A stretch of 64,000 bases of DNA from Bacteroidota bacterium (GCA_023461035.1 JAEWOD010000002.1:123552-187551); one strand, 5' to 3'; counted from the stretch's first letter, positions 50,501 to 59,311 are shown. A program made the numbers and translations. Notes: generated by a model from the letters alone, not told the origin.

Positions 50501-52121
50501 CACCTCTGAATTGGGCATTCATATTTTTGGTAATCCCCAGATAATCGAGGTTCAGGTGACGGACATTTGAAGTAAAATCCAATTTGTATGGTTTTCTTGA
50601 AAAATCAAATGTTCCTTCATAATCGACATTTAATTGTGCGTCCATTACAGACATCACCCCATTAAACTTTTGGTTTTCCAGTCGGCCATTTACCGCCACA
50701 TTATGATAGCGTTTATCCATCAAATCAAGATAATCCAACTTCCCTTCGGCATCCAGCTTTAGTGTTTTGATATCTGTCCCCACACCATTAAATGTTACGG
50801 TTCCTGAAACAAATCCCAATTCCTGAACTTCCGTGATTTGTTTTAAATTGATGTCATCAGCAACGACAGTACCGCTGTACTTCATCCTGCCACGATAATC
50901 ATCCAATTTCACTTTAAGGTCAGCATCCCCCAGTCCTGTCATGGCATATCCATCCATATTGATTCGGGAAGGATCCAGATTGAAATTTCCGGCATAATCC
51001 ATCGTCCCGAAACGGTTCAGATAATCCGGAATTCGCTGTGCAATAAAAGTCGGAAGCAAAGAAGTTAATCCTTGATAGGAAGTTTTCATTTTCATGGATT
51101 CCGAATCGATGATAATTTTGGCACCGTCCGTCATATCATACAAATGCAATTCTTTTGCAGCGATAAAAGCACCATCTCCTGAAAGCTGAAAATCATTCAG
51201 TTTCAAATTGTTCAAAGTCCCACTTACTGTTCCGAGAACTTCAACTGTACTGTTTTTATCAAAATTATCGACAAAATATCGTATATCTTTAAAATTTACT
51301 TTTGAATCATCTTTAAATTCCGCATCCCAATTCACTTTGTTCAGAAAATCCTTCATATCAGATATGGAATCATACGAAAGCACTAAATGTCCGTTCAAAT
51401 AAGAATCCGACGTTTTTAAATCCAATTCTTCTATGCGAATTTCTTTGTCCGAATAATGAACATTTCCGGTAAAATTTTCCAGAATATAATTTTCATCGTT
51501 TCTTATTCCTTCAAAATTCATCGATTTCAAATCCGCCCAAATCTCATTGTTCTCCAATCGGAAATTTTCAATTTCTATATTCAGCTTTTTTGCATCTACC
51601 CAATCCTGTTTATATCCTTCCAGATTTTCATTTCGGATGAGCAATTCACCATTCTTCACATTTAAAAATCCTCTCAATTTAAAATCGGAAGGTTCCTGCT
51701 TCTCTTTATTGGAGAATTTATTGACCAATGAAATAAAATTGCTTTCAGATTCACCTTTATAAGTAATTACTTTGACTTTTGGATTGAATAAATTTAATTT
51801 ACGGATGGCAATCCGGTTAGGTTCCATGATCAGTCCCGTCAAACTCAATTTAGCTTGTAATCTTTCAATGTTTACGAATTCGGTTCCGTGATCATCCTTT
51901 GCCCTTACACCATTTAGGTTAATGTCGCCAAAAAAGTCGATGTGAACTCTGTCTACGCTGATTTCGGTTTGAAAAGTTTCGTTCAGTTCCTTTACGGCAT
52001 AACCTGCAATTTTTGTCTGAACTGCCGGAATTTGAATAGCAATCATTGCCGTCAATAGCAGCATAAGCACCGCAATTACGGGTATCAAGATAATTCTACC
52101 AATCCTTCTAAGTGCTTTCAA
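47526..52121 (-). CDS. tamB: TamB-like translocation/assembly module protein (DUF490)
   Basis: A 1531-residue AsmA-superfamily protein. It is anchored in the inner membrane by helix 12-30 and spans the periplasm as a long beta-groove, a class linked to phospholipid transport and outer-membrane protein assembly. The middle consists of repeated beta segments with D-G/N turns. The C-terminal TamB domain (about 1080-1440) contains NINIQATYERTVSN-like strands (here MNIQATYERTVSN), SGSELSNTSDRF and IVVNFFTRPTNFG, a typical DUF490 end. The last 100 residues are Asp/Glu/Lys/Ser-rich. tamA is not adjacent. It diverges from tsaD over 59 bases; a TAATTTTG -7 box on its strand lies at 52152-52145. Confidence 0.88.
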   Translation of the reverse strand: MKALRRIGRIILIPVIAVLMLLLTAMIAIQIPAVQTKIAGYAVKELNETFQTEISVDRVHIDFFGDINLNGVRAKDDHGTEFVNIERLQAKLSLTGLIMEPNRIAIRKLNLFNPKVKVITYKGESESNFISLVNKFSNKEKQEPSDFKLRGFLNVKNGELLIRNENLEGYKQDWVDAKKLNIEIENFRLENNEIWADLKSMNFEGIRNDENYILENFTGNVHYSDKEIRIEELDLKTSDSYLNGHLVLSYDSISDMKDFLNKVNWDAEFKDDSKVNFKDIRYFVDNFDKNSTVEVLGTVSGTLNNLKLNDFQLSGDGAFIAAKELHLYDMTDGAKIIIDSESMKMKTSYQGLTSLLPTFIAQRIPDYLNRFGTMDYAGNFNLDPSRINMDGYAMTGLGDADLKVKLDDYRGRMKYSGTVVADDINLKQITEVQELGFVSGTVTFNGVGTDIKTLKLDAEGKLDYLDLMDKRYHNVAVNGRLENQKFNGVMSVMDAQLNVDYEGTFDFSRKPYKLDFTSNVRHLNLDYLGITKNMNAQFRGDIRGDFQFSTLDDFLGEIQLNNVYFSSKTDTIEIAQAYILSSKNGDLQNLKLDIPGYLIGEINGKYRLSQLPDAIMNTIGSTTLMTYEPKKVDANQNFNFFFEVQQDLFSMFNDKIQIAPGTILDGHVDTDTNTLIAELSSGEIGYDGINIYNPLINIDTSKETEQIYVRSDSLAAKGVMLYNVNIHTTPIQDSLLVKTDFQIGKEFPIDFDLNLFHTTDENKNLVFGFSPSVINIDDTNWYLNPNNDRTTNRIIVNFDKNYYELQGLLLESEDQKLLVDGHYASNLDYKLNADLENLDLAKIIPQGLLGNLEIDGIANGKIDIVRTKDEFKPLIELMVNQLALNKYGLGDLGMNGVYNVDQNVFDLELFLEQEQVQVLYVNGYIDNKTETPEVNLVASLDDLKFNFIESFLSAAMSNVRGLVSGNMRFTGPIDSPNFEGMLDLKDLGFTVDYLNVDYQFDGINTVPVNKQSGGQGFIALDEVHFRDTKYNTKGEVTGQLLFRDFATWFLNLSFNTKNLLVMNTNMTHNELFYGRVFGQGAFSLFGPPERLDIAASAIINEGSEFTINTGATKVETESDLVRFIPEGDKPEEETGPRGMNIDLEITAYPSTTINLIFDPVSGDMVTANGSTEKLQFNMNRSGNMSINGTYMLESGVYKLRQVALLNRDFDIQPGSYVSWDGGDAMDATMNIQATYERTVSNVGEYLGAGYSQVYDVVLEIDISETLESPEMNFTLSIPKAGTDVQSMIEYKFNLDPDEKMIQFGSVLLIGQFMTNSDSVLTAGATSTGAGIALKQLGGIIESIMAGSGVTLDLDYVSGSELSNTSDRFKTGLRINLSPRWTINGAVGVAVGNTSNLDNNTTVETEAQWDISRNMDKSIVVNFFTRPTNFGVQNFGGAGNFQSVGAGIIYKTSFDHLSEIFEKEEKSGPLILPNFDEDPPSLFDLPESEVQDSISETDQQKMKEKEDSITKKEVSLSEKNKKKSDSGLIRFK

Positions 52122-52144
52122 ACTATAAAATTCCGATATTTGTA

Positions 52145-52152
52145 CAAAATTA
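52145..52152 (-). promoter_or_regulatory. -7 element of the tamB promoter
   Basis: On the minus strand TAATTTTG (TAnnTTTG) lies 23 bases before the tamB ATG. No spaced TTG was found. Confidence 0.4.
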
Positions 52153-52180
52153 CTCTAAATAATTAATTCAGACCGATAAA

Positions 52181-53200
52181 ATGAGTTCATTTCCCATCAT
52201 TTTAGGAATCGAATCTTCTTGTGATGATACGGCTGCTGCCGTTATCCAAAACCGAAAAATCCTTTCCAATGTCATTGCCAATCAAAAAATACACCAAAGC
52301 TATGGTGGTGTGGTTCCGGAACTTGCTTCCAGGGCTCATCAACAAAACATCGTTCCGGTCGTAAACGAAGCACTGAAACAAGCTGGGATTTCCACCGACC
52401 AAATCAGTGCAATTGCGTATACACGCGGACCGGGATTGATGGGTTCACTGCTCGTGGGAAGCAGTTTTGCCAAATCAATGAGCATGGCTTTGAATATTCC
52501 GCTCATCGAAGTCAATCATATGCAGGGACATATTCTGGCACATTTTATTGAAGACGCCAATGAATCTTCGCCTAACTTTCCTTTTTTATGTCTGACCGTG
52601 AGCGGTGGCCATACCCAAATCGTAAAAGTTTCGGATTATTTTGAAATGGAGGTTTTGGGTGAAACCATCGATGACGCTGCGGGAGAAGCATTTGACAAAG
52701 CGGGCAAAATTCTGGGATTGGATTATCCTGCAGGACCCATCATCGATAAATTATCCCGAGAAGGAAATCCTGAAAAGTTCAAATTCTCTAAACCAAAAGT
52801 CGAAGAATTGAATTTCAGTTTCAGCGGATTGAAAACCGCCATTCTCTATTTCATCCAAAAAGAAACGAAAGAAAATCCCGATTTTATTTCGGAAAATTTA
52901 AACGATTTATGCGCTTCCATTCAAAAAACCATCGTCGATATTTTGATGGACAAATTAAACAAAGCATCAAAAGAAACAGGCATAACACAAGTCGCAATCG
53001 CAGGCGGAGTTTCGGCTAATTCCGAAATCCGAAACCGACTAAAAGAAATGGAAAGTAAAAAAAACTGGAAAGTTTTCATTCCAAAATTTGAATATACTAC
53101 CGACAATGCTGCGATGATCGCGATGAGCGGACAATTAAAATTTGAACTAGAAGAATTTGCCAGTTTAAGTTCGAAATCTGTCGCAAAATATAATTTGTAG
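52181..53200 (+). CDS. tsaD: tRNA N6-adenosine threonylcarbamoyltransferase
   Basis: A 339-residue ASKHA-fold enzyme that transfers the threonylcarbamoyl group to A37 of ANN-decoding tRNAs, working with TsaB and TsaE. Motifs are GIESSCDDTAAAV at the start, metal-binding HMQGHILAH (about 113-121) and the ATP-binding GGVSANSEIRNRL and TDNAAMIA segments. Length is standard. It stands divergent from tamB and 81 bases ahead of rsmE, also an RNA-modification gene. Confidence 0.97.
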   Translation: MSSFPIILGIESSCDDTAAAVIQNRKILSNVIANQKIHQSYGGVVPELASRAHQQNIVPVVNEALKQAGISTDQISAIAYTRGPGLMGSLLVGSSFAKSMSMALNIPLIEVNHMQGHILAHFIEDANESSPNFPFLCLTVSGGHTQIVKVSDYFEMEVLGETIDDAAGEAFDKAGKILGLDYPAGPIIDKLSREGNPEKFKFSKPKVEELNFSFSGLKTAILYFIQKETKENPDFISENLNDLCASIQKTIVDILMDKLNKASKETGITQVAIAGGVSANSEIRNRLKEMESKKNWKVFIPKFEYTTDNAAMIAMSGQLKFELEEFASLSSKSVAKYNL

Positions 53201-53281
53201 TTTGCTTTCTTGCAGGTGGCTTGAAAATGAAGAACACTGTTCATTTAAAATTTAAAATTCAACATTCAAAATAATTAATTA

Positions 53282-53980
53282 ATGCAGTTATTCGTTGGAA
53301 ATATCAATGGAAATTTTGCCGAAATAAGCGGCGATGAAAGTCAACATTTCTCCAAAGTTCTGCGTGGAAAAATCGGGCAGGAAATTTCGGTTACAGACGG
53401 TTTCGGGAAATTAGCAAAAGGAATCGTTTCCCAAATTAATTCCAAATCCGTTGAAGTGGATTTGACTGAAATTCAGGAAAATTTTGAAAAAAGAAATTAC
53501 AAAATCCACATCGCTATCGCTCCAACTAAAAATATGGAACGAATGGAATTCTTTCTGGAAAAAGCAACAGAAATCGGAATTGACGAAATTACATTTTTGA
53601 AATCCTTCCATTCCGAGCGAAAAAACATCAATATAGAACGATGTCAAAAAATCGTTCTTTCCGCCGTCAAACAATCTTTGAAAGCCTACATTCCGAAACT
53701 GAATGATTTGGTCAAATTCACGGATTTTATCAATCAAAATCATTCGGAGAATAAATTAATCGCTCATTGTGAGGACAATTTTGAACGTCAGGAATTCAAA
53801 AAACTCATTCAACCCAAAGAAAATTATCTGATTCTGATTGGCCCCGAAGGAGATTTCTCCAAAGAAGAAATTGAATTGGCTCAAAAAAACGGATTCGTAG
53901 GAATTTCACTTGGGAATCAACGATTACGGACGGAAACTGCCGCTTTAAATGCTGTTTTTGGCGTGAATTGGGTGAATTGA
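53282..53980 (+). CDS. rsmE: 16S rRNA (uracil1498-N3)-methyltransferase
   Basis: A 232-residue SPOUT-class enzyme methylating U1498 of 16S rRNA. The N-terminal PUA-like domain carries HFSKVLRGKIGQEISVTDG. The C-terminal trefoil knot shows ILIGPEGDFSKEE and ISLGNQRLRTETAA, the SAM-binding loops. Length is normal. Confidence 0.95.
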   Translation: MQLFVGNINGNFAEISGDESQHFSKVLRGKIGQEISVTDGFGKLAKGIVSQINSKSVEVDLTEIQENFEKRNYKIHIAIAPTKNMERMEFFLEKATEIGIDEITFLKSFHSERKNINIERCQKIVLSAVKQSLKAYIPKLNDLVKFTDFINQNHSENKLIAHCEDNFERQEFKKLIQPKENYLILIGPEGDFSKEEIELAQKNGFVGISLGNQRLRTETAALNAVFGVNWVN

Positions 53981-54004
53981 ATTTTCCACGTCTCTACAAT
54001 TATT

Positions 54005-54064
54005 GACTAAATCATCAATATTTTAAATTATCTACTAAATCATCAATAATTATGTTTATCTTTA
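54005..54064 (+). promoter_or_regulatory. satD promoter with two ACTAAATCATCAATA direct repeats
   Basis: The 15-base repeat ACTAAATCATCAATA occurs at 54006-54020 and 54034-54048, 28 bases apart. TATCTTTA (54057-54064), a -7 box with one mismatch, ends 7 bases before the satD ATG. The second repeat covers the expected -33 region. TCTACTAAAT (54031-54040) recurs in the promoter of the convergent methyltransferase gene at 57006-57015. Confidence 0.55.
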
Positions 54065-54071
54065 CACGGCT

Positions 54072-54677
54072 ATGGGTAAATCAGTTGTCATAACGGGAGA
54101 TATAATTAATTCAAGAAAGTCCAAACCTGCTGTTTGGCTTGGGAAGTTGAAAGAAACATTATCAGAATTTGGCAAAGAAAAAACAGATTGGGAAATTTAT
54201 CGAGGTGATAGTTTTCAATTGATTGTTCTCCAAAAAGAAGGTTTGACTGCGGCTTTAGTGATTAAAACCGCTCTGAAGTCTACCGGAATGGATGCAAGAA
54301 TTGCAATAGGTCTGGGAGAGGTTGATTTTAAATCCTCTAAAGTGACTGAATCCAACGGTTCTGCTTTTGTAAATTCGGGTAAACGGTTTGAAACGCTGAA
54401 AAAGGAAACTTTGGGAATTCAAACAGAAAATGAAAAGTTTGACAGGACATTTGGTGTCATCCTTAGTTTGGTAGATCTCATTATTTCTTCCTGGAAACCC
54501 ACCACTTCCGAAGTAGTTTATACCACTTTAAGGAATCCCGGGCTGAACCAATCTGAACTGGCTAAAATGCTGAATAAAAAGAGTCAGGGAACCATAAGTT
54601 CTGCATTAAAAAGAGCCGGATTTGACGAAATCAAAAATGTGCTGGAATTGTACAAATCTGAAGTTAACGAATTATGA
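54072..54677 (+). CDS. SatD family protein with C-terminal helix-turn-helix
   Basis: A 201-residue SatD-family protein. The N-terminal domain (about 1-125) begins VVITGDIINSRKSKP, contains WEIYRGDSFQLIV and has a nucleotide-cyclase-like look, as noted for this family. The C-terminal part (about 140-200) is a MarR-like winged helix (LNQSELAKMLNKKSQGTISS). The name comes from an acid-tolerance locus in streptococci, but the molecular role is unknown. The stop overlaps the DUF3307 gene by 4 bases; that pairing is frequent. It may bind the repeats in its own promoter. Confidence 0.8.
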   Translation: MGKSVVITGDIINSRKSKPAVWLGKLKETLSEFGKEKTDWEIYRGDSFQLIVLQKEGLTAALVIKTALKSTGMDARIAIGLGEVDFKSSKVTESNGSAFVNSGKRFETLKKETLGIQTENEKFDRTFGVILSLVDLIISSWKPTTSEVVYTTLRNPGLNQSELAKMLNKKSQGTISSALKRAGFDEIKNVLELYKSEVNEL

Positions 54678-55399
54678 TTGAACTCGTCCTGAAACTTACG
54701 CTTGCTCATTTAATCGGTGATTTTTTATTGCAACCGGACGCGTGGGTGACAGACAAAAAGAGACATAAAATCAAATCAAAATTTCTGTATTTCCATACAC
54801 TGATTCACTTAGTTCTTTTATTGATTTTTACAGGTTTCCAGAGAGAATTCCTGCCGGGAATAATTGTTTTGGCATTTGCACATTTTGCGATTGATTGTGC
54901 AAAATTATACATTGAAAAAAAGAAATTTAGCCAGCTTTACTTTTTGGGCGATCAACTCCTGCATTTTCTGGCAATAGCGGCGGCGGTGAATTATTACTTC
55001 CCGTTCCGCATCAATTTCAATTGGCTGTTCGCCACCCAAAATCTTTTATTTATTACGGCTTTGCTTTCCACAACTTTTGTGGCTGCGGTTGCTTTGAAAG
55101 TTTTATTGAAAAATTTCAATCCCGTTAAAAAGAGTAATAAAACCAATTATGCCGGGAAATACATCGGGATCTTGGAACGCTTATTTATTTTCCTTTTTGT
55201 CGTTATCAACTTTTGGGAAGGAATTGGTTTTTTGTTAGCTGCTAAATCCATTTTTCGGTACGGAGACTTAAAAGAAAACAAAGATATCCGGCTGACCGAA
55301 TACATATTAATCGGTACTTTGCTTAGTTTTGGAATCGGAATTTTAATCGGAATGGTCTATCTGGAACTTTCAGAACTTCTTATTTCCTCAACAAATTGA
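54674..55399 (+). CDS. DUF3307 membrane protein
   Basis: A 241-residue integral membrane protein of the DUF3307 family. It has about six helices. The conserved polar residues within them are in LAHLIGDFLLQPDAWV, HTLIHLVLL and FAHFAIDCAKLY; the His/Asp set inside the membrane suggests a metal site or an enzyme acting on lipids, but nothing is established. It is translationally coupled to satD. Its 3' end overlaps the convergent methyltransferase gene by 20 bases. Confidence 0.82.
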   Translation: MIELVLKLTLAHLIGDFLLQPDAWVTDKKRHKIKSKFLYFHTLIHLVLLLIFTGFQREFLPGIIVLAFAHFAIDCAKLYIEKKKFSQLYFLGDQLLHFLAIAAAVNYYFPFRINFNWLFATQNLLFITALLSTTFVAAVALKVLLKNFNPVKKSNKTNYAGKYIGILERLFIFLFVVINFWEGIGFLLAAKSIFRYGDLKENKDIRLTEYILIGTLLSFGIGILIGMVYLELSELLISSTN

Positions 55400-56969
55400 T
55401 ACTCACCGTTGCCAGTTCCGAATCGGGGAATTTTTTGAATAAATTTCCGTCAGGATTCAACCCTGATTCTTTACAAATCCGATGAAAAACATCGACTTCC
55501 ACTATATATTGATCAGAAAACCCATGTGTAGCATCATACGCTGTAGCCGCAGTTTTTCCTAAATTTTTGGAGGTAATTTCCGGCGGTAACGTATGTAATT
55601 CAATCAACAACAATCCGAATTTCTCCACATAAGGCGTCCATTTTTTCAGATGCTGCAAAAGATTTTCTTCCACATCGCTGTTGGACAAACGTTTTCCCCG
55701 AAATGCAAAAGCTCCGGTAGATGAACTGATTTTGTTTGCGTCCATCTGTAAAACATCTTCCCAAATCCGGTTATGATCCAAAAAAGTACGGATGTTCAAC
55801 AAATCACCTAGGTTGATTTCATAATCAGATTTTAAATCTTCCGCTAATTTTTGCGGATTCCCGATGTCGCCCCAAATCACTTTTGCCCAAATGTCGTTTT
55901 TAATCAAATTGGCGCGGGTAACTTTTAACGCGGCTTGGTTATAATCGGCTCCTACCAGAAAAAGCGGATGTTCATCCAGATGTTTCCCACGAAGCGTCTG
56001 CCGGTCGATTATATCGTATAAATGCTGCAACAATGCGCCGTTTCCACAACCCATATCGAGAATTCCTTTGGGTTGTTCGTTTAGCGGACGGTTAAAAATG
56101 TCGAGAATAAATTCATCCAAAACTTTAAAATAAGTCGAATGAGCACCGCCACTTCCCCAAACATTCATCTCTCTATCCACATGGATTTCTTCGTCACCGA
56201 TCTCAATTTCCCGAATTTCATTGGCTTTGCCAAATAAAAGATTTTCCATTTTGGCAAACATCGGTAGATAGGAAACTGTGACGCCATAAGCCGAAGCACG
56301 ACGCGCAAAAAACAATCCTTTTTCAGTGAATTGATAATTCTGATTCTTTTTAGAAAACCAACCCAATTCGGTTAATCCATCTAAAATATTTCCAAAACAA
56401 TTTGGGTTTTTGTGGAATTCATCTGCGCTGAAAGAAGCTTCCATAAAGTATTTATGAAACATCCCGCTCATACCGAGTTTTACGATGACAGGACTGATGA
56501 GCGCCCCCTCTATGTGTTTTTGGATTTGGTATTCCAATGATTTTTCGTCCAATTCTTCCAATAAAACCGAACGGAATTTCTCATATAATTTCATCCACTT
56601 ATGACCCAATTCATCCGAAATCAATTTCGAATTAATTAATTCGCTATCTGCCAAAAATGTTGCTAATTCCCGGTAAGTTTCAGCAAAAGAAAAAGCCTTC
56701 TCCGAATTTTCATTTACTGAAATCAATACTTTATTTTCAGCATTGTTCAATTCATAATTCAGAAAACCTTGGGAGGCCAAAACCCGTAACGCCACATTCA
56801 GATAACCTTCATTGGCATTGAATTCACGACTTATTTCCTCTAAATCTACCTGCTGTTTTTTCAGTAAAAATTCTGTAACTCCCTTTTTGGATAATTGGTG
56901 GATTACGGAAGGCACCACCACTCCATCCAGATGGCGAAATATAAAGGAACGTAATTGCTTTTTGTCCAT
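55380..56969 (-). CDS. Winged-helix plus class I SAM methyltransferase protein
   Basis: A 529-residue protein. The N-terminal 60-70 residues look like a winged helix (VIHQLSKKGVTEFLLKKQQVD, then NANEGYLNVALRVLASQGFL), like the dimerisation/recognition domain of O-methyltransferases. A second such segment occurs near 170-215. The SAM-binding motif D305-M-G-C-G-N-G begins the methyltransferase domain, with VGADYNQAALKVTRANL next. Substrate unknown; the plan recalls polyketide or phenol O-methyltransferases. It is convergent with satD/DUF3307 and its promoter shares a motif with theirs. Confidence 0.75.
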   Translation of the reverse strand: MDKKQLRSFIFRHLDGVVVPSVIHQLSKKGVTEFLLKKQQVDLEEISREFNANEGYLNVALRVLASQGFLNYELNNAENKVLISVNENSEKAFSFAETYRELATFLADSELINSKLISDELGHKWMKLYEKFRSVLLEELDEKSLEYQIQKHIEGALISPVIVKLGMSGMFHKYFMEASFSADEFHKNPNCFGNILDGLTELGWFSKKNQNYQFTEKGLFFARRASAYGVTVSYLPMFAKMENLLFGKANEIREIEIGDEEIHVDREMNVWGSGGAHSTYFKVLDEFILDIFNRPLNEQPKGILDMGCGNGALLQHLYDIIDRQTLRGKHLDEHPLFLVGADYNQAALKVTRANLIKNDIWAKVIWGDIGNPQKLAEDLKSDYEINLGDLLNIRTFLDHNRIWEDVLQMDANKISSSTGAFAFRGKRLSNSDVEENLLQHLKKWTPYVEKFGLLLIELHTLPPEITSKNLGKTAATAYDATHGFSDQYIVEVDVFHRICKESGLNPDGNLFKKFPDSELATVSINLLRK

Positions 56970-56987
56970 TGTTGAAATCTATGGGGG

Positions 56988-57016
56988 CAAAATTAATCTA
57001 TTTAGTCTACTAAATA
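56988..57016 (-). promoter_or_regulatory. Methyltransferase promoter with TATTTAGT-CT-ACTAAATA operator
   Basis: On the minus strand TAATTTTG (56995-56988) is a -7 box 18 bases before the ATG. Just upstream is a perfect inverted repeat, TATTTAGT, CT, ACTAAATA (56999-57016), which fills the spacer and -33 region. It shares TCTACTAAAT with the satD promoter. Confidence 0.55.
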
Positions 57017-57077
57017 AGTAGAGTTTTAAGGAAATTTAATTACTAAACCATAAAGGTCTAAATATAAATTATTTAAA

Positions 57078-58094
57078 TCAAATTATATTGACTTCTCTTT
57101 CCAGTCGGATTCCAAATTTCGCATATATATCATCCACAATTTGCTGGGACAAATCATATATCTCCTGACCCGTTGCGTTACCGTAATTCACCAAAACCAA
57201 TGCTTGTTTTTCGTGAACACCTGCATCACCAAACCGTTTACCTTTCCAACCCGCATTTTCAATCAGCCAGCCCGCTGCCACTTTCACTTCTTCACCATTT
57301 GGATAACCGGAAATGGTTGGGAATTCTTTTTGTAATGCTTCGAATTCGGTTTTCGGAATCACCGGATTTTTAAAAAAACTGCCCGAATTACCTATGTCCT
57401 TCGGGTCGGGTAATTTGCTTTGGCGAATGTTAATCACCGCTTTTGAAATATCCTGAATTTTAGGGTTCTGAATGTTTAATTTTTCCAATTCAGATTGAAT
57501 GGCTCCGTATTCAGTATGAAGATGGTGATTTTTTTTGGTCAGTTTGAAACTGACATCAACGATGATAAATTGGTTTTTCAGTTCGTTTTTGAAAACCGAT
57601 TCCCTGTAGCCGAATTTACATTCTTCATTAGTAAAAGTTCTCATTTTTCGGGTAGAAATTTCCAAAGCGGTAAGTTCTTTCATGGAATCTTTAATTTCGA
57701 CACCATAAGCACCGATGTTCTGCATGGGCGCAGTTCCGACATTTCCTGGAATCAGAGAAAGATTTTCCAATCCTCCGAAATCATGTTGCAAAGTCCATTG
57801 AACAAACTCATGCCAATTTTCTCCTGAATTTACTTTTACTTCCACAAAATCATCCTCTTCAGAAACGATTTTTATTCCTTTCAGATTCAGCTTCAAAACC
57901 AAACCTTCAAAATCATGTGTCAGCAACATATTGCTTCCGCCATTGAGCAACAAAATTTTCTCATTGTTCTCTTTTGCAAATTCCAAAGCAGAAATGATTT
58001 GCTCTGGCGAATTAGCTTCCACAAAATATTTTGAAAACACTTCTAATCCGAAAGTATTATAGGGCTTTAGGGATTTGTTTTCAGAAATTTTCAA
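57078..58094 (-). CDS. murB: UDP-N-acetylmuramate dehydrogenase
   Basis: A 338-residue FAD enzyme that reduces UDP-GlcNAc-enolpyruvate to UDP-MurNAc in peptidoglycan synthesis. Seen are LLLNGGSNMLLT, SLIPGNVGTAPMQNIGAYGVE, the catalytic Ser in NSGSFFKNP and the C-terminal Glu in VHEKQALVLVNYG. It is a type I MurB. The only start that keeps LKPYNTFG is TTG at 58094, inside an AATTTGAGA microrepeat; an in-frame TGA lies 12 bases upstream and there is no ATG. The repeat seems to have replaced the original start region. Seventeen bases separate it from the upstream aminotransferase gene. Confidence 0.93.
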   Translation of the reverse strand: MKISENKSLKPYNTFGLEVFSKYFVEANSPEQIISALEFAKENNEKILLLNGGSNMLLTHDFEGLVLKLNLKGIKIVSEEDDFVEVKVNSGENWHEFVQWTLQHDFGGLENLSLIPGNVGTAPMQNIGAYGVEIKDSMKELTALEISTRKMRTFTNEECKFGYRESVFKNELKNQFIIVDVSFKLTKKNHHLHTEYGAIQSELEKLNIQNPKIQDISKAVINIRQSKLPDPKDIGNSGSFFKNPVIPKTEFEALQKEFPTISGYPNGEEVKVAAGWLIENAGWKGKRFGDAGVHEKQALVLVNYGNATGQEIYDLSQQIVDDIYAKFGIRLEREVNII

Positions 58095-58114
58095 ATTCTC
58101 AAATTTTCAAATTA
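58087..58114. repeat. Nine-base microrepeat containing the murB start codon
   Basis: On the minus strand about three TTTGAAAAT/TTTGAGAAT units run from the stop of the aminotransferase gene through the TTG start of murB. It is the same family as at 4014, 17892 and 43827. Confidence 0.55.
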
Positions 58115-59311
58115 ATGAACCATCCCCGGATATTTTTTCAAAGCTGCTTTCAGAATTTCTACCGAACGTTCCAAATCTTCTTTTTTCAAAACGTAGGCAA
58201 TGCGAACCTGGTTTTTCACGGTTTCCGGATTGGAATAAAAGCCATTACCGGGCGCTACCATCACCGTTTCGCCGTTGTCTTCAAAATCGTTCAACAACCA
58301 AATGGCAAATTTTTCGGCATCGTCCACAGGAAGTTCTACCATACAATAAAAAGCTCCTTTTGGATTGGGACAAATCACGCCGGGAATTTCATTTAGCTTG
58401 GAAACAAGCAAGTCCCGTCGGCTCAGATATTCGGCACGGCTATCCTCAAAATAAGTTCCCACATTTTCATGTGCTTTGGTAGCGGCATATTGACTCGTCA
58501 AAACGGGGCTCAACCGGGCTTGTGCAAATTTTAGCGCACGTTGTAAAACGTCTTGATTTCGGGTAATCAATGCACCTAATCGCGCTCCACACATACTGAA
58601 ACGTTTGGACTCGGAGTCGATAACGATGGCATAGTCTTTCAGTTCGTCAAAACTCAAAACGGACGTATGTATTTCATTTCCATAGAGATATTCGGCATAA
58701 ACTTCATCTGAAATCAGATACAAATCATGTTTGATTACCAAATCTTTTAATTGTTCCAATTCCTGTTTGGAATACAAGTATCCGGTTGGGTTTCCGGGAT
58801 GGCAAATGAGAATGGCTTTGGTTTTATCGGTAATTTTTTCTTCAAAAGACTGAATCGGAGGCAGACCGAAATTGGTTTCTATATCAGATTTAATCGGAAT
58901 TATTTTCACTTCGCTCTGCACAGCAAAACTATTGTAATTGGCATAAAAAGGTTCAGGAATGATGATTTCATCACCCGGATTGGCAATTACGCCGAAGGCA
59001 AAAAGAAGTGCTTCGGAACCACCGTTTGTAACGATGAAATTTTCCGGTTCCACTTCGTATCCTCTTCCTTTGTAATAGTCAGAAAGTGCTTTGCGATATT
59101 CCGGTGTTCCTTCCGAATGTGTATAAGCAATCACTTCAAAAGGCAGTTGATGATAAGCATCCAAAGCCGGAACAGGGGATGCAATGTCAGGTTGGCCGAT
59201 ATTTAAGTGATATACTTTTGTTCCTCTTTGTTTGGCTTTGTCGGCATAGGGAACCAGTTTACGGATGGGAGAAGCAGGCATTTGGTTGCCTTTAACAGAT
59301 AATTGTGGCAT
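58112..59311 (-). CDS. PLP-dependent aminotransferase, class I/II (aspartate aminotransferase-like)
   Basis: A 399-residue fold-type I aminotransferase. It shows LNIGQPDIASP at the N terminus, VTNGGSEALLFAF, CHPGNPTGYLYS, the PLP lysine K236 in DSESKRFSMCGARLG, and Arg in KNQVRIAYVL for the substrate carboxylate. It resembles the AspC/Tyr aminotransferases annotated as 'pyridoxal phosphate-dependent aminotransferase' in flavobacteria; substrate preference cannot be told. It is upstream of murB and probably co-transcribed. Confidence 0.88.
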   Translation of the reverse strand: MPQLSVKGNQMPASPIRKLVPYADKAKQRGTKVYHLNIGQPDIASPVPALDAYHQLPFEVIAYTHSEGTPEYRKALSDYYKGRGYEVEPENFIVTNGGSEALLFAFGVIANPGDEIIIPEPFYANYNSFAVQSEVKIIPIKSDIETNFGLPPIQSFEEKITDKTKAILICHPGNPTGYLYSKQELEQLKDLVIKHDLYLISDEVYAEYLYGNEIHTSVLSFDELKDYAIVIDSESKRFSMCGARLGALITRNQDVLQRALKFAQARLSPVLTSQYAATKAHENVGTYFEDSRAEYLSRRDLLVSKLNEIPGVICPNPKGAFYCMVELPVDDAEKFAIWLLNDFEDNGETVMVAPGNGFYSNPETVKNQVRIAYVLKKEDLERSVEILKAALKKYPGMVH

